Part shown: piece after piece, positions 1-8,482 of the stretch | How the letters are laid out: every line of letters begins with the position of its first letter | Numbering within the stretch: the stretch's first letter is position 1 | Source: Streptomyces sp. TN58 | Lineage (GTDB): Bacteria; Actinomycetota; Actinomycetes; Streptomycetales; Streptomycetaceae | Direction: 5' to 3' | NCBI RefSeq assembly: GCF_001941845.1 | Contig: NZ_CP018870.1 | Location: forward strand, 3,095,501-3,159,500 | DNA: 64,000 nt | Position numbers and translations under genes: made by a program | The notes under the pieces: generated by a model | What the model saw: the letters and a program-made list of their open reading frames with translations, nothing else | Database searches by the model: none | What the model was told of the DNA's origin: nothing

Positions 1-932
1 CGTACCGGGCCGGCGTCTGCCTGGGCACCCTCCTCGGCAGCCGCGCCGGGCTCGAACCGGCCGTGACCGGCTTCCACCGAGGCGACGGCACCGGCCAGGC
101 GCCCGGCCCGGGGCCGGCGCCGGACCTCACCGACGCGGTGGCCCGCCGACTGGGCTTCCGCGGACCGGGCCTGGCCGTCGCCACGGCCTGCGCCTCGGGC
201 AACAGCGCGCTCGCCCACGCCGCGGACACCATCCGGGCGGGACGCGCGGACGTGATGATCGCCGGCGGCGTCGACGAACTGTCCAGCGGCATCATGATGA
301 TGTTCTCCAGCCTGCGCTCGCTGGCCCCCGACTTCCTGCGGCCCTTCGACCGCGACCGCGCGGGGCTCATCGTCTCCGAGGGGGCGGCCGCCCTGGTCCT
401 GGAGTCGTACGAGCACGCCCGCCGGCGCGGCGCGCACGTCCACGCCGAACTCGCGGGCTGGGCCTCGGCGTCGGACGCCCACCACATGACTGCCCCGCAC
501 CCGCAGGGCAGCGGCGCCCGCCGCTCCATGCTGCGGGCCCTGAAGTCCGCCGGGATCTCCCCCGACCGCGTCGACCACGTCAGCGCCCACGGCACCGGCA
601 CCCCCTCCAACGACCGCGTCGAGGCACAGGCCCTGCGGGACGTCTTCGGCCCCCGCACACCGGCCGTGACCTCGCTGAAGGGGGCCCTCGGGCACACCCA
701 GGGCGCGGCCAGCGCCATCGAGGCGGTGGCCTGCGTCCTGGCGCTGCGCGACGGGGTGGTCCCGCCCACGGCCAACCTGGTCGACCTGGACCCCGAGTGC
801 GATGTCGACGTCGTCCGCGGCCAGGCGCGCGAGACGCCGGTGCGGGTCGCCGTCAACAACGCGTTCGGCTTCGGCGGCAACACCGCCTGCACCGTCTTCA
901 CCCGCATGAGCACAGCAGGGAGCGCACGATGA
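1..932 (+). CDS. Ketosynthase (KAS II/KS-alpha-like), 5' end cut by window edge
   Basis: The open frame runs in from the left edge, so the true start lies outside the window. The visible part is the core and C-terminal half of a discrete condensing enzyme of the FabF/KS-alpha type. It has the nucleophile motif ATACASGNSA (about nt 180-210), the first histidine in AHGTGTPSND (about nt 588-617) and the second in GALGHTQGAA (about nt 681-710), so the Cys-His-His triad is intact. It ends in the usual NNAFGFGGNT strand. The stop overlaps the next start as ATGA (929-932), implying translational coupling. Together with that degenerate partner it looks like a KS/CLF pair as in type II PKSs. No aromatic cyclases are visible in the window, so a reduced or polyene-like chain is more likely than an aromatic product. 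Substrate unknown. Confidence 0.9.
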   Translation, partial: YRAGVCLGTLLGSRAGLEPAVTGFHRGDGTGQAPGPGPAPDLTDAVARRLGFRGPGLAVATACASGNSALAHAADTIRAGRADVMIAGGVDELSSGIMMMFSSLRSLAPDFLRPFDRDRAGLIVSEGAAALVLESYEHARRRGAHVHAELAGWASASDAHHMTAPHPQGSGARRSMLRALKSAGISPDRVDHVSAHGTGTPSNDRVEAQALRDVFGPRTPAVTSLKGALGHTQGAASAIEAVACVLALRDGVVPPTANLVDLDPECDVDVVRGQARETPVRVAVNNAFGFGGNTACTVFTRMSTAGSAR

Positions 933-2113
933 GCCCCACGGCCGCCGTCACCGGCATCGCCCTGGCCTGCCCGCTCGGCGGCGGCCTCGACGCGACCTGG
1001 GAGGCGCTGCTGGCCGGGCGGACCGGCCTCACACCGGCCGCCGCCACCGACGGCCTGTACCCGGGCGCGGTGAAGGCGACGGCCGGCGCGCTCGCCGACG
1101 ACCTGCCGGACGTACCGGCCTTCGGCCGCAAGCGGCTGCGCGCGCTCAGCCGCGAGTCCCTGCTGGTCTCCCGGGTCGGGATGCTCGCCTGGCAGGACGC
1201 CGGATTCGGACCGGACACGGCCCCGGACCCGGAGGAGACCGCCGTCGTCCTGGGCACGGCCGCCGGCGGCCTGACGGGCTACCTCCGGGTGATGCGCGAC
1301 GGCCTGACCCTCGGACCGGAGCTGGTCAGCCCGTACGCCGGCCCGCAGGGCAGCCTGAACGCCGCGGCCTCGGACCTGTCCATCGCCGCCGGCGCCCAGG
1401 GCAGCATCGTCACCGTCACGGCCGGCCGCTGCTCCGGGGCGCACGCGCTGACCGTCGCCGCCGACCAGGTCCGTACGGGGCAGGCGCAGGCCGTGCTCGT
1501 CGCGGCCGTGGACGTACTGGACCCGCTGCGGCTGGCCGCCGGTGAACGGGCGGGCACGCCCCGGCCGTTCGGCACGGACCGGGCCGGCGCCCCTCCCGGC
1601 GAGGCCGCCGTCGTACTCGTCGTCGAGGACGTCGCGCGGGCCCGGGCCCGGGGCGCGCGGGTGCACGCCGAGATCGCGGGCGTGAGCACCCTGCGCGGCG
1701 GCGCCGACGGCGCGAGCGCGGCCGCCCCCGCCGTCGCCGCGGCCCTGCGCGAGGCCGGCGTCGCGGCCGGGGACCTCTCCCTGGTCTGCTGCTCCGCCGC
1801 CGGCGACCCGTACGTCGACCGCGCCGAGGCCTTCGCCGTGCACGGGGCCGTCGGCGCCGCCACTCCCGTCCACAGCCCCTTCGGCGCCCTCGGGGACTGC
1901 GCGGGCGCCACCGCCCTGCTCCAGGTCGCGCTGACCGCGAGGGCCCTCGCCGACCGGTGCGCCCCGCCCACCGCGAACTGGGGCGGCCCCGATCCGGACC
2001 TGCCGGCCGTCGCCGCCTCGGACGGGCCGCGCGACCTGGCGGGCGGGCCCGCGCTGGTCCTGACGGCCGACGCGGACGGCCAGGCCTCGGCCGTGGTGCT
2101 GCGCACCCCGTAG
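929..2113 (+). CDS. Degenerate ketosynthase, chain-length-factor-like (KS-beta)
   Basis: 394 aa. The ATG at 929 sits inside the stop of the upstream KS (ATGA). The thiolase fold is recognisable: the N-terminus resembles AVTGIALACPLGG, and the alignment holds through the nucleophilic elbow. The catalytic site is lost. At the active-site position the sequence reads TAGRCSGAHA, which places Arg167 where the upstream KS has its Cys, with a Cys one residue later. The HGTGT block is replaced by CCSAAGDPYVD, and the GHT histidine position reads GDC. Such non-catalytic partners (KS-beta/CLF) dimerise with the active KS and set chain length in type II PKSs. Role by analogy; the coupling to the active KS supports a heterodimer. 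Confidence 0.82.
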   Translation: MSPTAAVTGIALACPLGGGLDATWEALLAGRTGLTPAAATDGLYPGAVKATAGALADDLPDVPAFGRKRLRALSRESLLVSRVGMLAWQDAGFGPDTAPDPEETAVVLGTAAGGLTGYLRVMRDGLTLGPELVSPYAGPQGSLNAAASDLSIAAGAQGSIVTVTAGRCSGAHALTVAADQVRTGQAQAVLVAAVDVLDPLRLAAGERAGTPRPFGTDRAGAPPGEAAVVLVVEDVARARARGARVHAEIAGVSTLRGGADGASAAAPAVAAALREAGVAAGDLSLVCCSAAGDPYVDRAEAFAVHGAVGAATPVHSPFGALGDCAGATALLQVALTARALADRCAPPTANWGGPDPDLPAVAASDGPRDLAGGPALVLTADADGQASAVVLRTP

Positions 2114-2234
2114 GCCCGCGGGCCTCGTCCGCCGGCCCGCCCGGCTCACCCGGCCCGCCCGGCCCGCGTACCAGAAGCCATGAACGAACCAGGGAGATCC
2201 GGACCTCCGGCCCCCTGCCGTACGGAGGTAGGAA

Positions 2235-5200
2235 GTGCATCACGACCCGGCTGAGCTGATCGCCATCGTGGGAATGGCGGGGCGATTCCCCGAGGCTCCC
2301 GACACGGACCGGTTCTGGGACCTGCTCATGGACGGCGGTGACGCGATCCGCCCGATTCCGTCGGCCCGGTGGAGGACCGACGAGCCCCTGGACCCGGAGA
2401 AGGAGATCCAGGGCCACGGCGGCTTCCTCGAAGGCATCGACGAGTTCGACGCCGCCTTCTTCGGGGTCTCACCGCGCGAGGCGGAGGTCCTCGACCCGCA
2501 GCAGCGGCTGATGCTGGAGACGAGCTGGCTGGCGCTGGAGGACGCCGGAGTGCCCACCGCGAGCCTGAGCGGCACCCGGACCGGCGTCTACTTCGGCGGC
2601 CTGTGGCAGGACTACGAGCGGCTGCGCGAGGACCGCGGCGCCCGCCCGACCCAGCACTCCATATCCGGCAACGCCCTCGACATGCTGTCCGCCCGCATCT
2701 CCTACTTCCTCGGCCTCACGGGACCGAGCCTGACCCTGGAGACCGGCTGCTCCTCCTCCCTCGTCGCCCTGCACCTGGCCTGCCAGGCGATCCGGGCCGG
2801 CGACGTGGACGGCGCGCTGGTCGGCGCCGCCAACCTGATGCTGACCCCGGACGTGACCATCGGCCTCACCCACTTCGGCGGCCTGTCCCCCAAGGGCCGG
2901 TGCAGCGCCTTCGGCGCCGGCGCGGACGGCTTCGTACGCGGCGAGGGCGTGGCCGCCGTCTACCTCAAGACCCTGGAGCGGGCCCGCCGGGACGGGGACC
3001 GGGTGCACGCCGTGATCGTGCGCACCGCCTCGAACAACGACGGCGGCGGCACCAGCCTGGTGACGCCCAGCCTGGCCGGCCAGGAGGACCTGCTGCGCCG
3101 CGTGTACACCGACTCGGGGATCCCCGTCGACCGGGTCGCCTACGTGGAGGCGCACGGCACCGGCACCCGGGCGGGCGACCCGGTCGAGGCGACCGCCCTG
3201 GGCAGGGTGCTGGGGCAGGCCCCGGAACGGGCGGGCCGACCGCTCGGCATCGGGTCGGTGAAGACGAACATCGGGCACCTCGAACCGGTGGCCGCGCTCG
3301 CCGGGCTGTTCAAGGCGGTGCTCTCGCTGAAGAACGGCGTCGTGCCGCCCAGCCTGCACTCCGCCGAGCTCAACCCGGACATCCCCTTCGGCGAACTGGG
3401 CCTGGAGGTCGTACGGAAGCCGCTGCCGCTGCCCGCGGACGGCGCTCCGGTCTACCTGGGCGTCAGCTCCTTCGGCTGGGGCGGCACCAACGCCCACGCC
3501 GTGATCACCGCCGCCCCGCCGGGCGGCGCGCCGGGCTCCGCCGCGGCGGACGGGGCCGCGCCGCCGGACCGCGGCCGGGGGCCCTTCGTCCTGCCGCTGA
3601 GCGGCCACAGCCAGGCGGCGCTGGTCCAGCGCGCCCGCGACGTGCGCGGGGCCCTGGACGCCCCCGGCGCCGATCCGCGGGAGATCGCCGCCACCCTGGG
3701 CTGGCAGCGCGACCAGTTCCCCTTCCGGGCGGGCCTCGTCGCCACCGACGGCGACGGCCTGCGCGCCGCGCTCGACGCCTACACCGCCGACCCGGAGGCC
3801 ACCGCGACCGGCACCGCCGCCGGCCGGGCCCGCGACCGCGGCCGTACCGCCTTCGTCTTCCCCGGCCAGGGCTCGCAGTGGGCCGCCATGGGCGCCCGGC
3901 TGTACGCCGAGGACCCGGCGTTCGCCGCGGTGGTCGACCGGTGTGCCGAAGCGCTCGCCCCGCACACCGACTGGTCCCTGACCGAGGTGCTGACCGGCCG
4001 CGACGGCGACGCCTGGATGGGCCGCGTCGACATCGTCCAGCCGGTGCTGTGGGCGGTCTCCGTCGCCTTGGCCGCCGCCTGGCGCACGGCCGGCGTGGAA
4101 CCGGACGTCGTCGTCGGCCACAGCCAGGGCGAGATCGCCGCCGCCACCGTGGCCGGGATCCTCTCCCTGGAGGACGCCGCCCTCGTCGTGGCCCGGCGCA
4201 GCGCCGTCCTGCTGCGCACCGCGGCGGGCACCGGCCGGATGCTCGCCGTCGACCTCGACGCCGACGCGGCCGCCGCGGCCCTGGAGGGCTTCGAGGACTG
4301 TGTGGCGCTCGCCGTGCACAACGGCCCCAGCTCCTGCGTGCTCTCCGGCGACGGCGACTCGGTGCTGCTGCTGAAGGAGCTCCTGGAGGCGGACGGCACG
4401 TACTGCCGCCTGATCAACGTGGACTACGCCTCCCACAGCCCGCTCATGCTGGACCTGACCGGTGAGCTGCACGACGTGCTGGCCCCGGTCCGGCCCCGCG
4501 AGGGCTCGGTCCCCCTCATGTCCACGGTGCGCGCCGCGGAACTGGCGGGCCCGGAGATGGACGGGGCGTACTGGGTGGAGAACCTGTGCCGCCCGGTGCG
4601 CTTCGCGCAGGCGATGGACGCGCTCCTCGACGAGGGCGTCACCCACGTCGTGGAGGTCAGCGCGCACCCCGTCCTGGTGCCGGCGCTGGAGCAGATCGGC
4701 GCGCTGCGCAAGGAGCCGCCGGCCGTGCTGGGCACCCTGCACCGCGACCGCGGCGCCCCCGAGGACCTGGCCGAGAGCTTCGCCCAGGCCCATGTCGCGG
4801 GCCTGACGGCGTACGGGCCGCGCCCGAGGTCGCGGGACGCGGGAGTGCCCGCGTACCCGTGGCAGCGCGAGAGCTACTGGGTCGGTGCGCCGCAGCGCGG
4901 AGCGGGCCGGTCGGCCGCCTTCGCCTTCCCGCTCGCCCCGCTGCCGACCGAGGCGGGCACCTGGCACGGCACCACCGAGATCGGCACCGGATCCCATCCC
5001 TGGCTCGCCGACCACCAGGTGCACGACGCCGTCGTCGTGCCCGCCGCGGCCTCCATCGAGCTGTGCCTGGGCACGGCGGCCGCACGCACCGGCGGTGTCC
5101 CGCAGTCGCTGCGCGGCCTGTCCTTCCTCAGCGACATGACCCTCGCGGACGGCGGCCTGCACCTGGGCGGCGTCTGGCGGGAGGACGCCGGCGAGGGCGC

Positions 5201-8200
5201 CGGCCTGGAGGTGCTGTCGCTGCCCGACGGCGGCGACGGCTGGACGCGGCACATGACGGCGCACGCCTCCTACCGCGCCGAGCAGGCCGCCCCGCCGGTC
5301 TTCCCCGCCGGCCTGGTGCGGGAACCGGCCGTCGACGGGGCCGCGTTCTACCGCTCCTGCACCGCCCGCGGCCTGCGGTACGGCCCGGCCTTCCAGGGCG
5401 TACGCGAACTGCGCGTGCACGGCGGCGAGGCGCTGGGCCGGGTGGCCCTGGCCGAGCAGTGCCGGCCCGGCGCCCGCCGGTTCGTGCTGCACCCGGCCCT
5501 GTGGGACGGGGCGTTCCAGGTCTCCCTCGCGCTGTGCGGGCACGAGGACACCGTGGTGCCCGTCGCGATCGAACGGCTCGCGCTGCTGCCGGGGCGGCCC
5601 TCGGAGCTGACGGAGCTGTGGGTGCACGCGGTGCGCCGCCCCGACGGGCTCTTCGACCTGGCCCTGTACGGGCCGGACCGCCAGCCGGTGGCCCGCGTGA
5701 GCGGGCTGGAGCTGCGCCGCCTGCGCACGGGCGAGCGGTCCGGGCCGGCTCCCGAGCGCGTGCACCGGTTCGGCTTCCACGAACGCCCGTACGCCGGCCC
5801 GGCGCAGGGCGCCGAGCAGGGGCCGTGGCTGGTCTGCGGCCCGGAGGCGGCCCGCGCCGCCGTCGCCGAACTGGCCGGTGCGCTGGGCGGCACCGCCGTG
5901 ACGCTGCCACGGGCCGGGGCCGACGGGACGCGGGCGTGGGCCGAGGCGCTGCGGGCCGCCGACGGCGGGGAGGTCGTGTTCGCCGCCCCGGACCGGTCGG
6001 CGGGCGAGGAGGAGCAGCGGGCGGGCCTGGAGGCCCTCGGCGCGCTCGCCGCGGCCTGCGCGGACCGGCCGGTGGCGCCCCGCCTGACGGTGCTGACCAC
6101 GCGGGCGCAGGCCGCGTCGGCCACCGAGGCTCCCGATCCCGGAGCGGCCCTGTACTGGGGCTTCGTACGGGTACTGCAGGGCGAGCACCCGGGGCTCGCG
6201 GCGCGGCTGGTGGACACCGCGGGCGGCGAGGGGTGGACGGCCGGCGTCGTACGGGAGCTGCTGGACGCCGAGCGCGAGGACCAGGTCCTCAGCCGCGGGG
6301 AGCGGCGCCTGGCCGGCCGGCTGGAGCGCGGCGGGCACCGCCCGGACGACCCGGACGCGCCGCTGCCGTACACCGGCCGCCAGCCGTTCCGGCTGCACCC
6401 GGGCCCGCGGCCCGGGCTGTGGGAGTCCCTGCGCTACCTGCCGCTGGTGCGCCGCAGGCCCGGGCCGGGCGAGATCGAGATCGAGGTGGAGGCGGCCTCC
6501 CTCAACTTCATCGACGTGATGAAGGCCGTCGGCACCTACCCCGACGAGGCCGGCGGCAAGGACCTGCTCGGCGGGGACTGCTCGGGCCGGGTCGTCTCGG
6601 TGGGCCCCGGTACGACCGGGTTCCGGGTCGGCGACCGGGTGGTGGCCTGCGTCTTCGGCGCGATCGTCTCGCACGTGACCGTCCGCGCCGACCACGCGCG
6701 GCCGGTGCCCGGGGAGATGTCGCAGGAGGACGCCGCCGCGCTGCCGCTGGTCCTGGCCACCGCCTGGTACGCGTTGCACGACCTGGCCCGCACGGAGCCG
6801 GGCGAGACCGTCCTGGTCCACTCGGCGGCCGGCGGTCTGGGTCTGGCCGCCGTCCAGGTGGCGCGGATGCTGGGCGCCGAGGTCATCGCGACGGCGGGCA
6901 GCGCCGCCAAGCGCGCCTACCTGCGGGAACTGGGCGTCGAGCACGTCTTCGACTCGCGTGACCTGTCGTGGGCGGACGCCGTGCTGGAGCGCACCGGCGG
7001 CCGCGGCGTCGACGTCGTCCTCAACTCGCTGACCGGCGCCGCCATCGCGCGCGGCCTGGAGGTCCTCGCCGAGGACGGCCGGTTCGTCGAGGTCGGCAAG
7101 AAGGACATCCACGGCGAGCGGACACTGGGCCTCGCCCCCTTCCGCAAGGGCGTCAGCTTCGCGGCCGTGGACCTGGAGGGGCTCGTCATGCGGCGGCCCC
7201 AGCGGTTCGCGCGTCTGTTCCGCGCGGTCTGGGACGAGGTGGAGGCCGGCCGGCTCACGGCGCTGCCCGTCACGCAGTACACCTTCGACAACGCGGCGGA
7301 GGCGCTGCGCGCCATGTCGCACGGCGACCACATCGGCAAGTTCGTGCTGTACGGCCCGCAGACGGTCGAGCGGGTGGTCGCGGACCCGCTGCCGTACGGC
7401 CGCTTCCGCGCCGACGGCACCTACCTGATCACCGGCGGCCTGGGGGACCTGGGGATGTCCCTGGCCGAGCACCTGGTGGAGCGCGGGGCCACCGCCCTGG
7501 CCCTGCTGGGCCGTTCGGAGCCCTCCGCGCGGGCGGCGGAGCGTGTCGCGGCGCTGCGCGCGGCCGGCGCCCGGGTCGCGATCGTGCACGCGGACGTCGC
7601 CGACGCCACCTCCCTGGACCTGGCGCTCGCCCAGGTGCGGGCCGAACTTCCGGTGCTGCGCGGTGTGTTCCACGCGGCGGGCGTCCTCTCCGACGCCGTC
7701 GTACGCAACCTCGACCCGGCGGGCGTGGCCCGGGTGCTGGCGCCGAAGGCCGACGGCGCCGCCGCACTGGACCGGCTGACGGCGGACGATCCGCTGGACC
7801 TGTTCGTGCTGTTCTCTTCCGCGGCGGGGCTCGTCGGCAACGTCGGCCAGTCCGCCTACGCCGCGGCCAACACGTACATGGACGCGTTGGCCGCCGCCCG
7901 GCGGGCCGCGGGCCGGCCCGCGCTCAGCGTCCAGTGGGGCACCTTCGACGGCATCGGCCTGGCGGCCCGGTCCGCCGAGCGCGGCGAGCGGCTGGCGGAC
8001 CGCGGCATGGACGGCTTCGAGGCCGCCGAGGCCTGGCGGGCGCTGGAGTCCTTCCTCGCGGAGGGCGAGAGCGTCGTGGGGTACGTGGCCCTGGACCCGC
8101 GCCGCTGGTTCGAGACGTACCCGGCGGCGGCGGGGCTGCCGAGCTGGAGCCCGCTGCGTACGGCGAGGGAGCCGGGCGCCGGGTCGGGCGGCGACTTCCG

Positions 8201-8480
8201 CCAGCTGCTGGGCGGCTGCACCGAGGAGGAGCGGCACGCGGTGGTCGAGGAGCGCGTACGGCAGCTCGCCGGCCGGGTGCTGCGGCTGTCCGCGGACTCC
8301 ATCGACCGCGAGACGCCCCTGAAGTCGCTCGGCCTGGACTCGCTGATGAGCCTGGAGCTGCGCAACCGGCTGGAGGCCGATCTGGGGCTGCGGCTGTCGC
8401 CGACGCTCCTGTGGACGTACGGGGCGCTGCGGCCGCTGGCCGGCGCGCTGGTGGAACGGCTCGCGGAACAGGAGGCCTGA
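2235..8480 (+). CDS. Type I PKS, single module KS-AT-DH-ER-KR-ACP (methylmalonyl-type AT)
   Basis: 2081 aa. GTG start with GGAGG at 2224-2228. Order: KS (about 8-425; Cys172 in TGCSSS, HGTGT near 306, GHLEP near 346); AT (about 535-830; [14 protein letters not shown] near 627, YASH near 729, the pattern of methylmalonyl-CoA ATs); DH (from about 915); ER (LNFIDV near 1422, nucleotide loop HSAAGGLG near 1528); KR (TGGLGDLG near 1732; Ser/Tyr/Asn in FSSAAG and SAYAAANT near 1860-1878); ACP (Ser in GLDSLMSL near 2035). The full reductive loop predicts a saturated alpha-methyl unit per cycle. The DH motif reads H-x3-D-x4-P rather than H-x3-G-x4-P, though the second motif DGAFQ is intact. There is no thioesterase and no clear N-terminal docking helix. 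It could act once or iteratively. Confidence 0.93.
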   Translation: MHHDPAELIAIVGMAGRFPEAPDTDRFWDLLMDGGDAIRPIPSARWRTDEPLDPEKEIQGHGGFLEGIDEFDAAFFGVSPREAEVLDPQQRLMLETSWLALEDAGVPTASLSGTRTGVYFGGLWQDYERLREDRGARPTQHSISGNALDMLSARISYFLGLTGPSLTLETGCSSSLVALHLACQAIRAGDVDGALVGAANLMLTPDVTIGLTHFGGLSPKGRCSAFGAGADGFVRGEGVAAVYLKTLERARRDGDRVHAVIVRTASNNDGGGTSLVTPSLAGQEDLLRRVYTDSGIPVDRVAYVEAHGTGTRAGDPVEATALGRVLGQAPERAGRPLGIGSVKTNIGHLEPVAALAGLFKAVLSLKNGVVPPSLHSAELNPDIPFGELGLEVVRKPLPLPADGAPVYLGVSSFGWGGTNAHAVITAAPPGGAPGSAAADGAAPPDRGRGPFVLPLSGHSQAALVQRARDVRGALDAPGADPREIAATLGWQRDQFPFRAGLVATDGDGLRAALDAYTADPEATATGTAAGRARDRGRTAFVFPGQGSQWAAMGARLYAEDPAFAAVVDRCAEALAPHTDWSLTEVLTGRDGDAWMGRVDIVQPVLWAVSVALAAAWRTAGVEPDVVVGHSQGEIAAATVAGILSLEDAALVVARRSAVLLRTAAGTGRMLAVDLDADAAAAALEGFEDCVALAVHNGPSSCVLSGDGDSVLLLKELLEADGTYCRLINVDYASHSPLMLDLTGELHDVLAPVRPREGSVPLMSTVRAAELAGPEMDGAYWVENLCRPVRFAQAMDALLDEGVTHVVEVSAHPVLVPALEQIGALRKEPPAVLGTLHRDRGAPEDLAESFAQAHVAGLTAYGPRPRSRDAGVPAYPWQRESYWVGAPQRGAGRSAAFAFPLAPLPTEAGTWHGTTEIGTGSHPWLADHQVHDAVVVPAAASIELCLGTAAARTGGVPQSLRGLSFLSDMTLADGGLHLGGVWREDAGEGAGLEVLSLPDGGDGWTRHMTAHASYRAEQAAPPVFPAGLVREPAVDGAAFYRSCTARGLRYGPAFQGVRELRVHGGEALGRVALAEQCRPGARRFVLHPALWDGAFQVSLALCGHEDTVVPVAIERLALLPGRPSELTELWVHAVRRPDGLFDLALYGPDRQPVARVSGLELRRLRTGERSGPAPERVHRFGFHERPYAGPAQGAEQGPWLVCGPEAARAAVAELAGALGGTAVTLPRAGADGTRAWAEALRAADGGEVVFAAPDRSAGEEEQRAGLEALGALAAACADRPVAPRLTVLTTRAQAASATEAPDPGAALYWGFVRVLQGEHPGLAARLVDTAGGEGWTAGVVRELLDAEREDQVLSRGERRLAGRLERGGHRPDDPDAPLPYTGRQPFRLHPGPRPGLWESLRYLPLVRRRPGPGEIEIEVEAASLNFIDVMKAVGTYPDEAGGKDLLGGDCSGRVVSVGPGTTGFRVGDRVVACVFGAIVSHVTVRADHARPVPGEMSQEDAAALPLVLATAWYALHDLARTEPGETVLVHSAAGGLGLAAVQVARMLGAEVIATAGSAAKRAYLRELGVEHVFDSRDLSWADAVLERTGGRGVDVVLNSLTGAAIARGLEVLAEDGRFVEVGKKDIHGERTLGLAPFRKGVSFAAVDLEGLVMRRPQRFARLFRAVWDEVEAGRLTALPVTQYTFDNAAEALRAMSHGDHIGKFVLYGPQTVERVVADPLPYGRFRADGTYLITGGLGDLGMSLAEHLVERGATALALLGRSEPSARAAERVAALRAAGARVAIVHADVADATSLDLALAQVRAELPVLRGVFHAAGVLSDAVVRNLDPAGVARVLAPKADGAAALDRLTADDPLDLFVLFSSAAGLVGNVGQSAYAAANTYMDALAAARRAAGRPALSVQWGTFDGIGLAARSAERGERLADRGMDGFEAAEAWRALESFLAEGESVVGYVALDPRRWFETYPAAAGLPSWSPLRTAREPGAGSGGDFRQLLGGCTEEERHAVVEERVRQLAGRVLRLSADSIDRETPLKSLGLDSLMSLELRNRLEADLGLRLSPTLLWTYGALRPLAGALVERLAEQEA

Positions 8481-8482
8481 CG

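Noticed and set aside
1-2113. Aromatic type II PKS
   Set aside because: No cyclase, aromatase or type II ketoreductase in the window; neighbours are reducing type I PKSs. Cannot be excluded without upstream sequence.
6968-8482. Upstream extension of the AT-less KS frame into the preceding PKS gene
   Set aside because: Overlaps the KR and ACP of the PKS in another frame and is Arg/Gly-rich; the GTG at 8483 has a ribosome site and opens a sensible docking helix.
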